Notes under the pieces: generated by a model | Told to the model about the DNA's origin: nothing | Databases searched by the model: none | Seen by the model: the letters and a program-made list of their open reading frames with translations, nothing else | DNA from: Panulirus ornatus | Lineage: Eukaryota > Arthropoda > Malacostraca > Decapoda > Palinuridae | DNA: 64,000 bases | Direction: 5' to 3' | Assembly (NCBI RefSeq): GCF_036320965.1 | Contig: NC_092264.1 | Location: 13,834,775 to 13,898,774, forward strand | Translations under genes and position numbers: made by a program | Shown here: positions 12,893 through 27,660 of the stretch, one piece after another | Layout of the letters: each line of letters begins with the position of its first letter | Numbering within the stretch: the stretch's first letter is position 1

Positions 12893-14000
12893 TTTGTTAG
12901 GGAGGTGAATGCAAGAGTTTTGGAAAGAGGGGCAAGTATGCAGTCTGTTGTGGATGAGAGAGCTTGAGAAGTGAGTTAGTTGTTGTTCGCTGATAATACA
13001 GCGCTGGTGGCTGATTCGTGTGAGAAACTGCAGAAGCTGGTGACTGAGTTTGGTGAAATGTGTGAAAGAAGAAAGCTGAGAGTAAATGTGAATATGAGCA
13101 AGGTTATTAGGTACAGTAGGGTTGAGGGACAAGTCAATTGGGAGGTAAGTTTGAATGGAGAAAAACTGGAGGAAGTGAAGTATTTTAGATATCTGGGAGT
13201 GGATTTGGCCGCGGATGCAACCATGGAAGCGGAAGTGAGTCACCAGATGGGGGAGGGGGCGAAGGTTCTGGGAGCGTTGAAGAATATGTGGAGGGCAAGA
13301 ACATTATCTCGGAAAGCAAAAATGGGTATGTTTGAAGGAATAGTGTATCCAACAATGTTATATGGATGCGAGGCGTGGAAATGAGATGTTTGAGGACAAT
13401 ATGTGGTGTGAGGTGGTTTGATCGAGTAAGTAATGAAAGGGTAAGAGAGATGTGTGGTAATTAAAAGTGTGGTTGAGAGAGTAGAAGAGGGTGTTTTGAA
13501 ATGGTTTGGTCACATGGAGAGAATGAGTGAGGAAAGATTGACCAAGAGGATATATGTGTCAGAGGTGGAGGGAACGAGGAGAAGTGGGAGACCAAATTGG
13601 AGGTGGAAAGATGGATTGAAAATGATTTTGAACGATCGGGGCCTGAACATGCAGGAGGGTGAAAGGCGTGCAAGGAATCGAGTGAATTGGAACGATGTGG
13701 TATATCGGGGTCGACGTGCTGTCAATGGATTGAACCAGGGCATGTGAAGCGTCTGGGTTAAACCATGGAAAGTTTTGTGGGGTCTGGATGTGGAAAGGGA
13801 GCTGTGGTTTTGGTGCATTATACATAACAGCTAGAGACTGAGTGTGAACGAATGTGGCCTTTGTTGTTTTTTCGTGGCATTACCTCATGCACGTGCGGGG
13901 GGGAGGGTGTTGTCATTCCATGTGTGGCGGGGTGGCGACGGGAATAAGTGAAGGCAGCAAGTACGAATTATGTACATGTGTATGTAGGTATAAGTCTGTG
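12893..14000 (+). mobile_element. RTE-like LINE copy R4, 3' part, long-UTR subfamily
   Basis: Starts abruptly at [12 protein letters not shown] (after motif B) and runs through motif C, where ADDT is changed to ADNT, and the C-terminal region, which has a deletion around 13380 and stops. The 3' UTR is of the long type (atggaaagttttgtgggg...; ctacctcatgcacgtgcgg...). The copy ends inside the UTR near 14000, where the next copy begins. Degenerate. Confidence 0.85.
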
Positions 14001-16828
14001 CTTGTACATTTATGCGCTGAAAAAGGACTGGTGATTGGGAATACCTGGTTTAGAAATAGAGATTTACATAAGTATACGTATATAAGTAGGAGAGATGGCC
14101 AGAGAGCATTATTGGATTACGTGTTAATTGATAGACGCGCTAAAGAGAGACTTTTGGATGTTAATGTGATAAGAAGTGCAACTAGAGGGATGTCATCATT
14201 ATCTTGTGAAGGCGAAGTTGAAGATTTGTAGAGGTTTTCAGAAAAGAAGAGAGAATGTTGGGGTGAAGAGAGTGGTGAGAGTAAGTGAGTTTGGTAAGGA
14301 GACTTATGTGAGGAAGTACCAGGAGAGACTGAGTGGAGAATGGAAAAAGGTGAGAACAAAGGACGTAAGGGGAGTGGGGGAAGAATGGGATGTATTTAGG
14401 GAAGCAGTGATAGCTTGCGCAAAAGATGCTTGTGGCATGAGAAGCGTGGGAGGTGGGCATATTAGAAAGGGTAGTGAATGGTGGGATGAAGGAGTAAGAT
14501 TATTAGTGAAAGAGAAGAGAGAGGCATTTGAACGATTTTTGCAGGGAAATAATGCGAATGACTAGAAGATGTATATAAGAAAGAGGCAGGAGGTCAAGAG
14601 AAAGGTGCAAGAGGTGAAAGAGAGGGCAAATGAGAGCTGGGGTGAGAGAGTATCATTAAATATTAGGGAGAATGAAAAGATGTTTTGCAAGGAGGTAAAT
14701 AAAGTGCGTAAGACAAGAGAACAAATGGGAACATCGGTGAAGGGGCTAATGGGGAGGTGATAACAAGTAGTGGTGATGTGAGAAGGAGATGGAGTAAGTA
14801 TTTTGAAGGTTTGTTAAATGTGTTTGATGATATATTGGCAGATATAGTGTGTTTTTGACGAGGTGGTATGCGAAGTGAGAGGGTTAGGGATAATGTTTTG
14901 GTAAACAGAGAGGTGGTAGTAAAAGCGTTGCGGAAGATGAAAGCAGGCAAGGCAGCAGGTTTGGATGGTATTGCATTGAAATTTATTAAAAAAGGGGGTG
15001 ACTTGTGTTGTTGACTGGTTGGTAAGGATATTGAATGTATGTATGACTCGTGGTGAGGTGCCTGAGGATGGGCGGAATGCATGCATAGTGCCATTGTACA
15101 AAGGCAAGTAGGATAAAGGTGATTGCTCAAATTACAGAAGTATAAGTTTGTTGAGCATTACTGGGAAATTATATGAGAGGGTATTGATTAGAGAGGGTGA
15201 GGGTATGTACAGAGCATCAGACTTGGTAAGAGCAGTGTGGTTTCAGAAGTGGTAGAGGATGTGTGGATCAGATGTTTGCTTTGAAGAATGTATGTGAAAA
15301 ATACTTAGGAAAGCAAATGGATTTGTATGTAGCATTTATGGATCAGGAGAAGGCATATGATAGAGTTGATAGAGATGCTCTGTGGAAGGTATTAAGAATA
15401 TATGGTGTGGGAGGCAAGTTATTAGAAGCAGTGAAAAGTTTTTATCGAGGATGTAAGGCATGTGTACGAGTAGGAAGAGAGGAAAGTGATTTGTTCTCAG
15501 TGAATGTCGGTTTGCGGCAAGGGTGCGTGATGTCTCCATGGTTGTTTAATTTGTTTATGGATGGGGTTGTTAGGGAGGTGAATGCAAGAGTTTTGGAGAG
15601 AGGGGCAAGTATGCAGTCTGTTGTGGATGAGAGAGCTTGGGAAGGGAGTCAGTTGTTATTCGCTGATGATACATTGCTGGTGGCTGATTCGGGTGAGAAA
15701 CTGCAGAAGCTGGTGACTGAGTTTGGTAAAATTTGTAAAAGAAGAAAGCTGAGAGTAAATGTGAATAAGAGTAAGGTTATTAGGTACAGTAGGGTTGAGG
15801 GACAAGTCAGTTGAATGGAGAAAAACTGGAGAAAATGAAGTGTATTAGATATCTGGGGGTGGATTTGGCTTTGGCAGCGGATGGAACCATGGAAGCGGGA
15901 GTCACAGGGTGGGGGAGGGGGCGAAAGTTTTGGGAGCGTTGAAAAATGTGTGGAAGGCGAGAACATTATCTCGGAAAGCAAAAATGGCTATGTTTGAAGG
16001 AATAGTGGTTCCAACAATGTTATATGGTTGCGAGGCGTGGGCTATAGATAGAGTTGTGCGGAGGAGGGTGGATGTGTTGGAAATGAGTTGTTTGAAGACA
16101 ATATGTGGTGTGAGTTGGTTTGATCGAGTAAGTAATGAAAGGGCAAGAGAGATGTGTGGTAATAAAAAGAGTGTGGTTGAGAGAGCAGAAGAGGTTGTTT
16201 TGAAATGGTTTGGTCACATGGAGAGAATGAGTGAGGAAAGATTGACAAAGAGGATATATGTGTCAGAAGTGGAGGGAACGAGGAGAAGTGGGAGACCAAA
16301 TTGGAGGTGGAAAGATGGAGTGAAAAAGATTTTGAGTGATCGGGGCCTGAACATGCAGGAGTGTGAAAGGCGTGCAAAGAATAGAGTGAATTGTAACCAC
16401 GGCATGTGAAGCGTCTGGGGTAAACCATGGAAAGTTTTGTGGGGCCTGGATGTGTAAAAGGAGGTGTGGTTTCGGTGCATTATACGACAGTTAGAGACTG
16501 AGTGTGAACGAATGTGGCCTTTGTTAACAAAGTCTTTTCCTAGCGCTACTTCGCGCGCATGCTTGGGGAGGGGGTTGTCATTTCATGTGTGGCGGGGTGG
16601 CGAAGGGAATGAATAAAGGCAAAAAGTATGAATTGTGTACATGTGTATATATGCATATGTCTGCGTATGTATATATATGTATACGGTGAAATGTATAGGC
16701 ATGTATATGTGTGTGTGTGGACATGGATGTATATACATATGTATGTGGGTGGGTTGGGCCATTCTTTCGTCTGTTTCCTTGCGTTACCTCGCTAACACGG
16801 GAGACAGCGACAAAGTAAAAAAGAAAGG

Positions 16829-16846
<18 letters not shown>
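14001..16846 (+). mobile_element. RTE-like LINE copy R5, endonuclease C-terminus to 3' end
   Basis: Begins within the endonuclease (CAEKGLVIGNTW), continues through DYVLIDRR, the linker (RVVRVSEFGKET, SEWWDEGVRLLVKEKREAFE), RT ([37 protein letters not shown]) and the C-terminus, and ends in a long-type 3' UTR, A-rich tract and (TA)n. There are many small frameshifts and stops (about 14226, 14565, 14860, 15815 and 15905). In motif A, DLEKAYD has become DQEKAYD. It is older than the near-identical copies elsewhere. It forms a head-to-tail tandem with R4. Confidence 0.88.

Positions 16847-16916
<70 letters not shown>
16846..16916. repeat. (TA)n array
   Basis: Follows the A-rich 3' end of R5 and lies about 100 bp from exon 7 of the transporter gene. 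Confidence 0.95.
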
Positions 16917-16921
<5 letters not shown>

Positions 16922-17014
16922 AGCAAGACAAACTCGCACAGCAGCATAGCATATGCTTTACAACAGTTAGGTGAACACGACAAGAAGAAAAAACAAATGA
17001 AGTCGATATCTCAC

Positions 17015-17100
17015 AGTAAACTGGAGGCGTGTGGTAAGGATGGCAGCCAGGACCGTCAGAGCTCCACCCAGGTAAAAAGCTGGCGCGTAGTCTACAACGC
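17015..17100 (-). CDS. MFSD6: MFSD6-like transporter, exon 7
   Basis: An 86-nt exon. The acceptor is minus strand ttttggacag (ending at 17101) and the donor GTGAGA (17009-17014). With the G from exon 6 it reads GVVDYAPAFYLGGALTVLAA, then ILTTRLQFT: one membrane helix ending in positively charged residues. It enters with two nucleotides completing a Gly codon and exits in phase 0, which matches exon 8. The short intron 6 (417 nt) contrasts with the many kilobases on the other side. Confidence 0.78.
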
Positions 17101-17517
17101 CTGTCCAAAACGTTAAGTCACCATCACTTTGCGTACCCTAACTCATCTCCGTGAGTGATTTACCTTGATCATTGGTTCCCTCTTATGAATAGCTTGTTTT
17201 TGTGAGTAAGAGAAGTCTTAAGGATTTATGAAGGCGACCTGTTTTACCATTCAGTTTCTCGTGCACCTATTATTATGATTATATATGTAAATTTGTCCTT
17301 TTATTTTCTTGACAGTAAAGTGTGTATTACCTTTAGCCTGTTCATTTAAATGAAATATATCTACGTAATATCCGTAAGTACGTGAGATGAAAGGTTATAT
17401 ATATATATTTTTTAGTTCCAAAATTTAGTTTTCAAGAAACAAGTCACTAATGTCGAAATAGAACATGACTTCAAGGACCTTCCCCCCCAAGTCAATGTAA
17501 TTGTGCTGACGACTTAC

Positions 17518-17650
17518 CTAAGTTCCTGCTGTACTTGTCGACCAGAAAACCAGACAGCAGGGGACCCACTGAAAGACCAATGACACAGTAGAGGCGCTGC
17601 ACCCCGAAGTTTCCTTTATGCTCCTTCAGTATAGCTAGTGTTGTGGCGTC
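17518..17650 (-). CDS. MFSD6: MFSD6-like transporter, exon 6
   Basis: A 133-nt exon with acceptor cttcaaaaag (minus strand, ending at 17651) and donor GTAAGT (17512-17517). It reads DATTLAILKEHKGNFGVQRL, then YCVIGLSVGPLLSGFLVDKY and SRNL. This is the best family signature in the gene: joined to exon 5 it gives SSSFTMADATTL...G.FGVQRLY, which matches the SSVTIVDTVTL...YGLQRMW region of vertebrate MFSD6, and FLVDKYSR is an MFS motif-A-like loop. Phase is 0 in and 1 out. The upstream intron is a 75-bp tandem repeat that starts within the first bases of this exon. Confidence 0.85.
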
Positions 17651-18155
17651 CTTTTTGAAGAAAAGAATATCCGGTTTTTAATCAAAAGAAGAATATTACT
17701 TCTAAAGGCTATGGATGTGGATGTCCTTTTTGAAGAAAAGAATATCCGGTTTTACATCAAAAGAAGAATATTACTTCTAAAGGCTATGGATGTGGATGTC
17801 CTTTTTGAAGAAAAGAATATCCGGTTTTACATCAAAAGAAGAATATTACTTCTAAAGGCTATGGATGTGGATGTCCTTTTTGAAGAAAAGAATATCCGGT
17901 TTTACATCAAAAGAAGAATATTACTTCTAAAGGCTATGGATGTGGATGTCCTTTTTGAAGAAAAGAATATCCGGATTTTAATCAAAAGAAGAATATTACT
18001 TCTAAAGGCTATGGATGTGGATGTCCTTTTTGAAGAAAAGAATATCCAGTTTTACATCAAAAGAAGAATATTACTTCTAAAGGCTATGGATGTGGATGTC
18101 CTTTTTGAAGAAAAGAATATCCGGTTTTTCATCAAAAGAATATTCTAAGGCTATG
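17648..18155. repeat. 75-bp tandem repeat containing a splice acceptor copy
   Basis: The motif gtcctttttgaagaaaag recurs at 17648, 17723, 17798, 17873, 17948, 18023 and 18098, an exact 75-bp period. The last unit is internally shortened. The first occurrence is the real acceptor of exon 6 on the minus strand. Because 75 is a multiple of 3, an artefactual 145-codon open frame runs along the plus strand; I do not regard it as coding. Confidence 0.92.
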
Positions 18156-18291
18156 GATGACTTGTATATTTACGTTACGTACATGAATAGGAACCGATAT
18201 GAGTCGAACCGTAATTTAGACATCCTGTAGCCAAAACACAAATGACAAAATGGATCACTTACAAACTTGAAATCTAAGTGGGTCAACTTAC

Positions 18292-18546
18292 AGCCATGGT
18301 GAATGACGACGACAGGAAAAACGTCCCAATCATTCGTAAAGTAAAGTAAATCCAGAAGGTATTGGTGTTGTTGCTGGGATCATCCGGGTGGGAGCAGTCG
18401 GGTGCCCCATCCACCTGACACTCCATGGGGCACTGCGAGGGGCAGGTGAGGCTGCTGAACGCTTGGCCCTCGTATAGCATGTTGTACCAGGAATGGCTGC
18501 ATGTTTCCTCTTCCCGCCATGACAGGACCGTGCCGTTGATGCTCAG
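18292..18546 (-). CDS. MFSD6: MFSD6-like transporter, exon 5
   Basis: A 255-nt exon, exactly 85 codons, phase 0 at both ends. The acceptor is minus strand cataaacag (ending at 18547) and the donor GTAAGT (18286-18291). It begins LSINGTVLSWREE, continues with a cysteine-rich, likely extracellular loop (TCSHSWYN, LTCPSQCPMECQVDGAPDCS) carrying an N-glycosylation-type NNT, and ends in a membrane helix (FWIYFTLRMIGTFFLSSSF). The large disulfide-type loop between two helices fits the long luminal loop known for MFSD6 proteins. Confidence 0.8.
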
Positions 18547-19031
18547 CTGTTTATGTGTGATGCGTCATAACCCATTGTCTTATGAAATCCCGCCCATATG
18601 TTGTTTCCTTCATTAGTTAGGCCCTCTTCTTTTTTCTTTAATGTACATAACTAACTTTCCAACCAAAGCTAAGATCACATGAGGATTTGTCTTGATGTTT
18701 TAGGCTAAGTTAAGGTAGATGTGTATGGGGTGGATTATATACCTAACTTACTCTAACCTAACCCAACTTGACCAAGAAAATCGTTGCTTAAGACACCCTA
18801 ATTTTTAGTATTGACAAATCTGTTAAAGAACACATTTTAAAACGAATTGAAGTGGGTAGGTTTGGTAAGAGGTGTTTCAGGCTCACCAGAAGGATTGCTG
18901 TTGCCTTAAATATGTTGCTTAAGCCTCGAGCCTTGATGATGATAGGATTACATCTTACAAGCCTGTAACTAGTGCAATATAGTTTCAACAAATGTCCAAC
19001 AGAACACAAATCATGACCAATTTAGTTTATT

Positions 19032-19034
<3 letters not shown>
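18547..19034. other. Intron 4 segment, nothing recognised
   Basis: Unique-looking sequence with a few taacctaaccc-type TTAGG-like words around 18750-18765. No gene or element recognised. Confidence 0.45.

Positions 19035-19108
<74 letters not shown>
19035..19108. repeat. (TA)n array
   Basis: TA dinucleotide repeat in intron 4, with unique sequence on both sides. Confidence 0.95.
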
Positions 19109-19111
<3 letters not shown>

Positions 19112-19320
19112 TGTTGAAACTGCTGCTGGTAAGCAGTCAAAACCATGTATAACAAACATACCAAGGCATAAATTAACCATAAAAGCTAATATAACCATAA
19201 AGCAACATTGGAAGTTCAATAGAACAAAATGGTTAGTAAAACAAAGAATACCATCCAATTAGGAAAAGCGTAGTATACCAAAACGAAGCGGTCTCAAACG
19301 TAACAAACAACATAGCATCG

Positions 19321-21894
<2,574 letters not shown>

Positions 21895-21972
<78 letters not shown>
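21895..21972. repeat. (TA)n array
   Basis: Separates the truncated 5' ends of two opposite RTE copies, R6 (minus) and R7 (plus). Confidence 0.95.
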
Positions 21973-21974
<2 letters not shown>

Positions 21975-24048
21975 GAGATGTATAAAAGAAAGAGACAGGA
22001 GGTCAAGAGAAAGGTGCAAGAGGTGAAAAAAAGGGCAAATGAGAGTTGGGGTGAGAGAGTATCATTAAATTTTAGGGAGAATAAAAAGATGTTCTGGAAG
22101 GAGGTAAATAAAGTGCGTAAGACAAGGGAGCAAATGGGAACTTCAGTGAAGGGCGCAAATGGGGAGGTGATAACAAGTAGTGGTGATGTGAGGAGATGGA
22201 GTGAGTATTTTGAAGGTTTGTTGAATGTGTTTGATGATAGAGTGGCAGATATAGGGTGTTTTGGTCGAGGTGGTGTGCAAAGTGAGAGGGTTAGGGAAAA
22301 TGATTTGGTAAACAGAGAAGAGGTAGCGAAAGCTTTGCGGAAGATGAAAGCCGGCAAGGCAGCAGGTTTGGATGGTATTGCAGTGGAATTTATTAAAAAA
22401 GGGGGTGACTGTATTATTGACTGGTTGGTAAGGTTATTTAATGTATGTATGACTCATGGTGAGGTGCCTGAGGATTGGCGGAATGCGTGCATAGTGCCAT
22501 TGTACAAAGGCAAAGGGGATAAGAGTGAGTGCTCAAATTACAGAGGTATAAGTTTGTTGAGTATTCCTGGTAAATTATATGGGAGGGTATTGATTGAGAG
22601 GGTGAAGGCATGTACAGAGCATCAGATTGGGGAAGAGCAGTGTGGTTTCAGAAGTGGTAGAGGATGTGTGGATCAGGTGTTTGCTTTGAAGAATGTATGT
22701 GAGAAATACTTAGAAAAGCAAATGGATTTGTATGTAGCATTTATGGATCTGGAGAAGGCATATGATAGAGTTGATAGAGATGCTCTGTGGAAGGTATTAA
22801 GAATATATGGTGTGGGAGGAAAGTTGTTAGAAGCAGTGAAAAGTTTTTATCGAGGATGTAAGGCATGTGTACGTGTAGGAAGAGAGGAAAGTGATTGGTT
22901 CTCAGTGAATGTAGGTTTGCGGCAGGGGTGTGTGATGTCTCCATGGTTGTTTAATTTGTTTATGGATGGGGTTGTTAGGGAGGTGAATGCAAGAGTTTTG
23001 GAAAGAGGGGCAAGTATGAAGTCTGTTGGGGATGAGAGAGCCTTGGGAAGTGAGTCAGTTGTTGTTCGCTGATGATACAGCGCTGGTGGCTGATTCATGT
23101 GAGAAACTGCAGAAGCTGTTGACTGAGTTTGGTAAAGTGTGTGGAAGAAGAAAGTTAAGAGTAAATGTGAATAAGAGCAAGGTTATTAGGTACAGTAGGG
23201 TTGAGGGTCAAGTCAATTGGGAGGTGAGTTTAAATGGAGAAAAACTGGAGGAAGTAAAGTGTTTTAGATATCTGGGAGTGGATCTGGCAGCGGATGGAAC
23301 CATGGAAGCGGAAGTGGATCATAGGGTATGGGAGGGGGCGAAAATTCTGGGGGCCTTGAAGAATGTGTGGAAGTCGAGAACATTATCTCGGAAAGCAAAA
23401 ATGGGTATGTTTGAAGGAATAGTGGTTCCAACAATGTTGTATGGTTGCGAGGCGTGGGCTATGGATAGAGTTGTGCGCAGGAGGATGGATGTGCTGGAAA
23501 TGAGATGTTTGAGGACAATGTGTTGTGTGAGGTGGTTTGATCGAGTGAGTAACGTAAGGGTAAGAGAGATGTGTGGAAATAAAAAGAGCGTGGTTGAGAG
23601 AGCAGAAGAGGGTGTTTTGAAGTGGTTTGGGCACATGGAGAGAATGAGTGGGGAAAGATTGACCAAGAGGATATATGTGTCGGAGGTGGAAGGAACGAGA
23701 AGAGGGAGACCAAATTGGAGGTGGAAAGATGGAGTGAAAAAGATTTTGTGTGATCGGGGCCTGAACATGCAGGAGGGTGAAAGGAGGGCAAGGAATAGAG
23801 TGAATTGGAGCGATGTGGTATACCGGGGTTGACGTGCTGTCAGTGGATTGAATGAAGGCATGTGAAGCGTCTGGGGTAAACCATGGAAAGCTGTGTAGGT
23901 ATGTATATTTGCGTGTGTGGACGTAGGTATATACATGTGTATGGGGGGGGTTGGGCCATTTCTTTCGTCTGTTTCCTTGCGCTACCTCGCAAACGCGGGA
24001 GACAGCGACAAAGTATAATAAATGAAAAAATATAAAATATAAATAAAA
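21973..24048 (+). mobile_element. RTE-like LINE copy R7
   Basis: Sense copy starting in the basic linker (EMYKRKRQEVKRKVQEVKK) and running to the short-type 3' UTR, an AT-rich tail and (TA)n. The coding region is open at 21978-23072 and 23026-23832, joined by a one-base insertion near 23041 (agccttggg). It differs from its sister copies by scattered substitutions, for example loss of a codon near 22193. Confidence 0.9.
21978..23832 (+). pseudogene. LINE RT, one frameshift (from R7)
   Basis: All RT motifs are present ([57 protein letters not shown]) and so is the conserved C-terminal block, but the frame changes just after the SVGDERA segment near 23041. The start lies within the linker because of 5' truncation. 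Confidence 0.82.
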
Positions 24049-24057
24049 TATATATAT

Positions 24058-24136
<79 letters not shown>
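24049..24136. repeat. (TA)n array
   Basis: TA repeat between the AT-rich tail of R7 and the palindromic start of R8. Confidence 0.93.
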
Positions 24137-24139
<3 letters not shown>

Positions 24140-24169
24140 ATTCTCCCTAAAATTTTAGGGAGAATAAAA
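24136..24169. repeat. Perfect 34-bp palindrome at the 5' junction of R8
   Basis: Arms ttttattctccctaaaa and ttttagggagaataaaa meet with no spacer. The right arm is the genuine element sequence (encoding FRENKK in sister copies); the left arm is its 17-nt inverted copy abutting (TA)n. Confidence 0.9.
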
Positions 24170-26127
24170 AGATGTTCTGGAAGGAGGTAAATAAAGTGCG
24201 TAAGACAAGGGAGCAAATGGGATCTTCAGTGAAGGGCGCAAATGGGGAGGTGATAACAAGTAGTGGTGATGTGAGAAGGAGATGGAGTGAGTATTTTGAA
24301 GGTTTGTTGAATGTGTTTGATGATAGAGTGGCAGATATAGGGTGTTTTGGTCGAGGTGGTGTGCAAAGTGAGAGGGTTAGAGAAAATGATTTGGTAAACA
24401 GAGAAGAGGTAGTAAAAGCTTTGCGGAAGATGAAAGCCGGCAAGGCAGCAGGTTTGGACGGTATTGCAGTGGAATTTATTAAAAAAGGGGGTGCCTGTAT
24501 TATTGACTGGTTGGTAAGGTTATTTAATGTATGTATGACTCATGGTGAGGTGCCTGAGGATTGGCGGAATGCGTGCATAGTGCCATTGTACAAAGGCAAA
24601 GGGGATAAGAGTGAGTGCTCAAATTACAGAGGTATAAGTTTGTTGAGTATTCCTGGTAAATTATATGGGAGGGTATTGATTTGAGGGTGAAGGCATGTAC
24701 AGAGCATCAGATTGGGGAAGAGCAGTGTGATTTCAGAAGTGGTAGAGGATGTGTGGATCAGGTGTTTGCTTTGAAGAATGTATGTGAGAAATACTTAGAA
24801 AAGCAAATGGATTTGTATGTAGCATTTATGGATCTGGAGAAGGCATATGATAAGAGTTGATAGAGATGCTCTGTGGAAGGTATTAAGAATATATGGTGTG
24901 GGAGGCAAGTTGTTAGAAGCAGTGAAAAGTTTTTATCGAGGATGTAAGGCATGTGTACGTGTAGGAAGAGAGGAAAGTGATTGGTTCTCAGTGAATGTAG
25001 GTTTGCGGCAGGGGTGTGTGATGTCTCCATGGTTGTTTAATTTGTTTATGGATGGGGTTGTTAGGGAGGTGAATGCAAGAGTTTTGGAAAGAGGGGCAAG
25101 TATGAAGTCTGTTGGGGATGAGAGAGCTTGGAAAGTGAGTCAGTCGTTGTTCGCTGATGATACAGCGCTGGTGGCTGATTCATGTGAGAAACTGCAGAAG
25201 CTGGTGACTGAGTTTGGTAAAGTGTGTGAAAGAAGAAAGTTAAGAGTAAATGTGAATAAGAGCAAGGTTATTAGGTACAGTAGGGTTGAGGGTCAAGTCA
25301 ATTGGGAGGTAAGTTTGAATGGAGAAAAACTGGAGGAAGTAAAGTGTTTTAGATATCTGGGAGTGGATCTGGCAGCGGATGGAACCATGGAAGCGGAAGT
25401 GGATCATAGGGTGGGGGAGGGGGCGAAAATTCTGGGAGCCTTGAAGAATGTGTGGAAGTCGAGAACATTATCTCGGAAAGCAAAAATGGGTATGTTTAAA
25501 GGAATAGTGGTTCCAACAATGTTGTATGGTTGCGAGGCGTGGGCTATGGATAGAGTTGTGCGCAGGAGGATGGATGTGCTGGAAATGAGATGTTTGAGGA
25601 CAATGTGTGGTGTGAGGTGGTTTGATCGAGCAAGTAACGTAAGGGTAAGAGAGATGTGTGGAAATAAAAAGAGCGTGGTTGAGAGAGCAGAAGAGGGTGT
25701 TTTGAAATGGTTTGGGCACATGGAGAGAATGAGTGAGGAAAGATTGACCAAGAGGATATATGTGTCGGAGGTGGAGGGAACGAGGAGAAGTGGGAGACCA
25801 AATTGGAGGTGGAAAGATGGAGTGAAAAAGATTTTGTGTGATCGGGGCCTGAACATGCAGGAGGGTGAAAGGAGGGCAAGGAATAGAGTGAATTGGATCG
25901 ATGTGGTATACCGGGGTTGACGTGCTGTGTCAGTGGATTGAATCAGGGCATGTGAAGCGTCTGGGGTAAACCATGGAAAGCTGTGTAGGTATGCATATTT
26001 GCGTGTGTGGACGTATGTATATACATGTGTATGGGGGTGGGTTGGGCCATTTCTTTCGTCTGTTTCCTTGCGCTACCTCGCAAACGCGGGAGACAGCGAC
26101 AAAGCAAAAAAAAAAAAAAAAAAAAAA
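24153..26127 (+). mobile_element. RTE-like LINE copy R8
   Basis: Sense copy from the end of the linker (ENKKMFWKEVNKVRK) to the short-type 3' UTR and a 22-nt A-run ending at 26127. Two lesions split the coding region: a deletion after GRVLI near 24680 and a one-base insertion near 24851 in motif A (gataagagttg). The 3' part from 24847 to 25920 is open. Confidence 0.9.
24847..25920 (+). CDS. LINE RT C-terminal two thirds (from R8)
   Basis: Open from just after motif A (RVDRDALWKVLRIYG) through [17 protein letters not shown] and LFADDTALVAD to the normal terminus NWIDVVYRG. Motif A itself is disrupted by the insertion at about 24851, so no functional RT is predicted from this copy. Confidence 0.78.
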   Translation: MIRVDRDALWKVLRIYGVGGKLLEAVKSFYRGCKACVRVGREESDWFSVNVGLRQGCVMSPWLFNLFMDGVVREVNARVLERGASMKSVGDERAWKVSQSLFADDTALVADSCEKLQKLVTEFGKVCERRKLRVNVNKSKVIRYSRVEGQVNWEVSLNGEKLEEVKCFRYLGVDLAADGTMEAEVDHRVGEGAKILGALKNVWKSRTLSRKAKMGMFKGIVVPTMLYGCEAWAMDRVVRRRMDVLEMRCLRTMCGVRWFDRASNVRVREMCGNKKSVVERAEEGVLKWFGHMERMSEERLTKRIYVSEVEGTRRSGRPNWRWKDGVKKILCDRGLNMQEGERRARNRVNWIDVVYRG

Positions 26128-27219
<1,092 letters not shown>

Positions 27220-27533
27220 TATGAATAGAACAGCATAACCTGAGGATATAACATCACACAGCATCATATGATAAAGCATAAGTGTGGGCACTGCTGTGCG
27301 TGCTTTCTACACGGCATCAGCTGGTAACACAGACGAGTACGCTCTGCCAACAGTAATCACCTTGGTAATAAACACGAAGCTTAGTAGAGACGAGCATAAT
27401 TATGACACGGGGGGGAAAGGAAGCACGAAAATCACAGCCGGACACCACACACAACAGAGCATTAAGTGATCTGATGAACCAGACTTTAGCTATAGGCTAT
27501 ACCTCGGTCAAGTGGCGGTGGCCAGTAACTTAC

Positions 27534-27660
27534 CTCGTCGGCCAAGGTGAGGGGCAGGCAGGAGGGTAGGTTTTCTTCGGCGTGTAAACACATCTGGAGT
27601 TCTGGGGGAGGGTCTTCGCATGTGTATTTACAACTCTGTAATATACCACGCCAGTCGAAC
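27534..27660 (-). CDS. MFSD6: MFSD6-like transporter, exon 4
   Basis: A 127-nt exon with donor GTAAGT (27528-27533) and probable acceptor aataaccag (minus strand, ending at 27661). It reads FDWRGILQSCKYTCEDPPPE, then LQMCLHAEENLPSCLPLTLA and DE. With four cysteines and many acidic residues it is the first half of the luminal loop that exon 5 continues. The only frame that is open and compatible with the phase-0 exit to exon 5 needs two nucleotides from exon 3. An upstream alternative acceptor (near 27666 or 27680) cannot be excluded. Confidence 0.68.

Noticed and set aside
17711..18148. 145-codon open frame MDVDVLFEEKNIRF... on the plus strand
   Set aside because: It is the in-frame read of a 75-bp intronic tandem repeat on the strand opposite the host gene. 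No start context or family.
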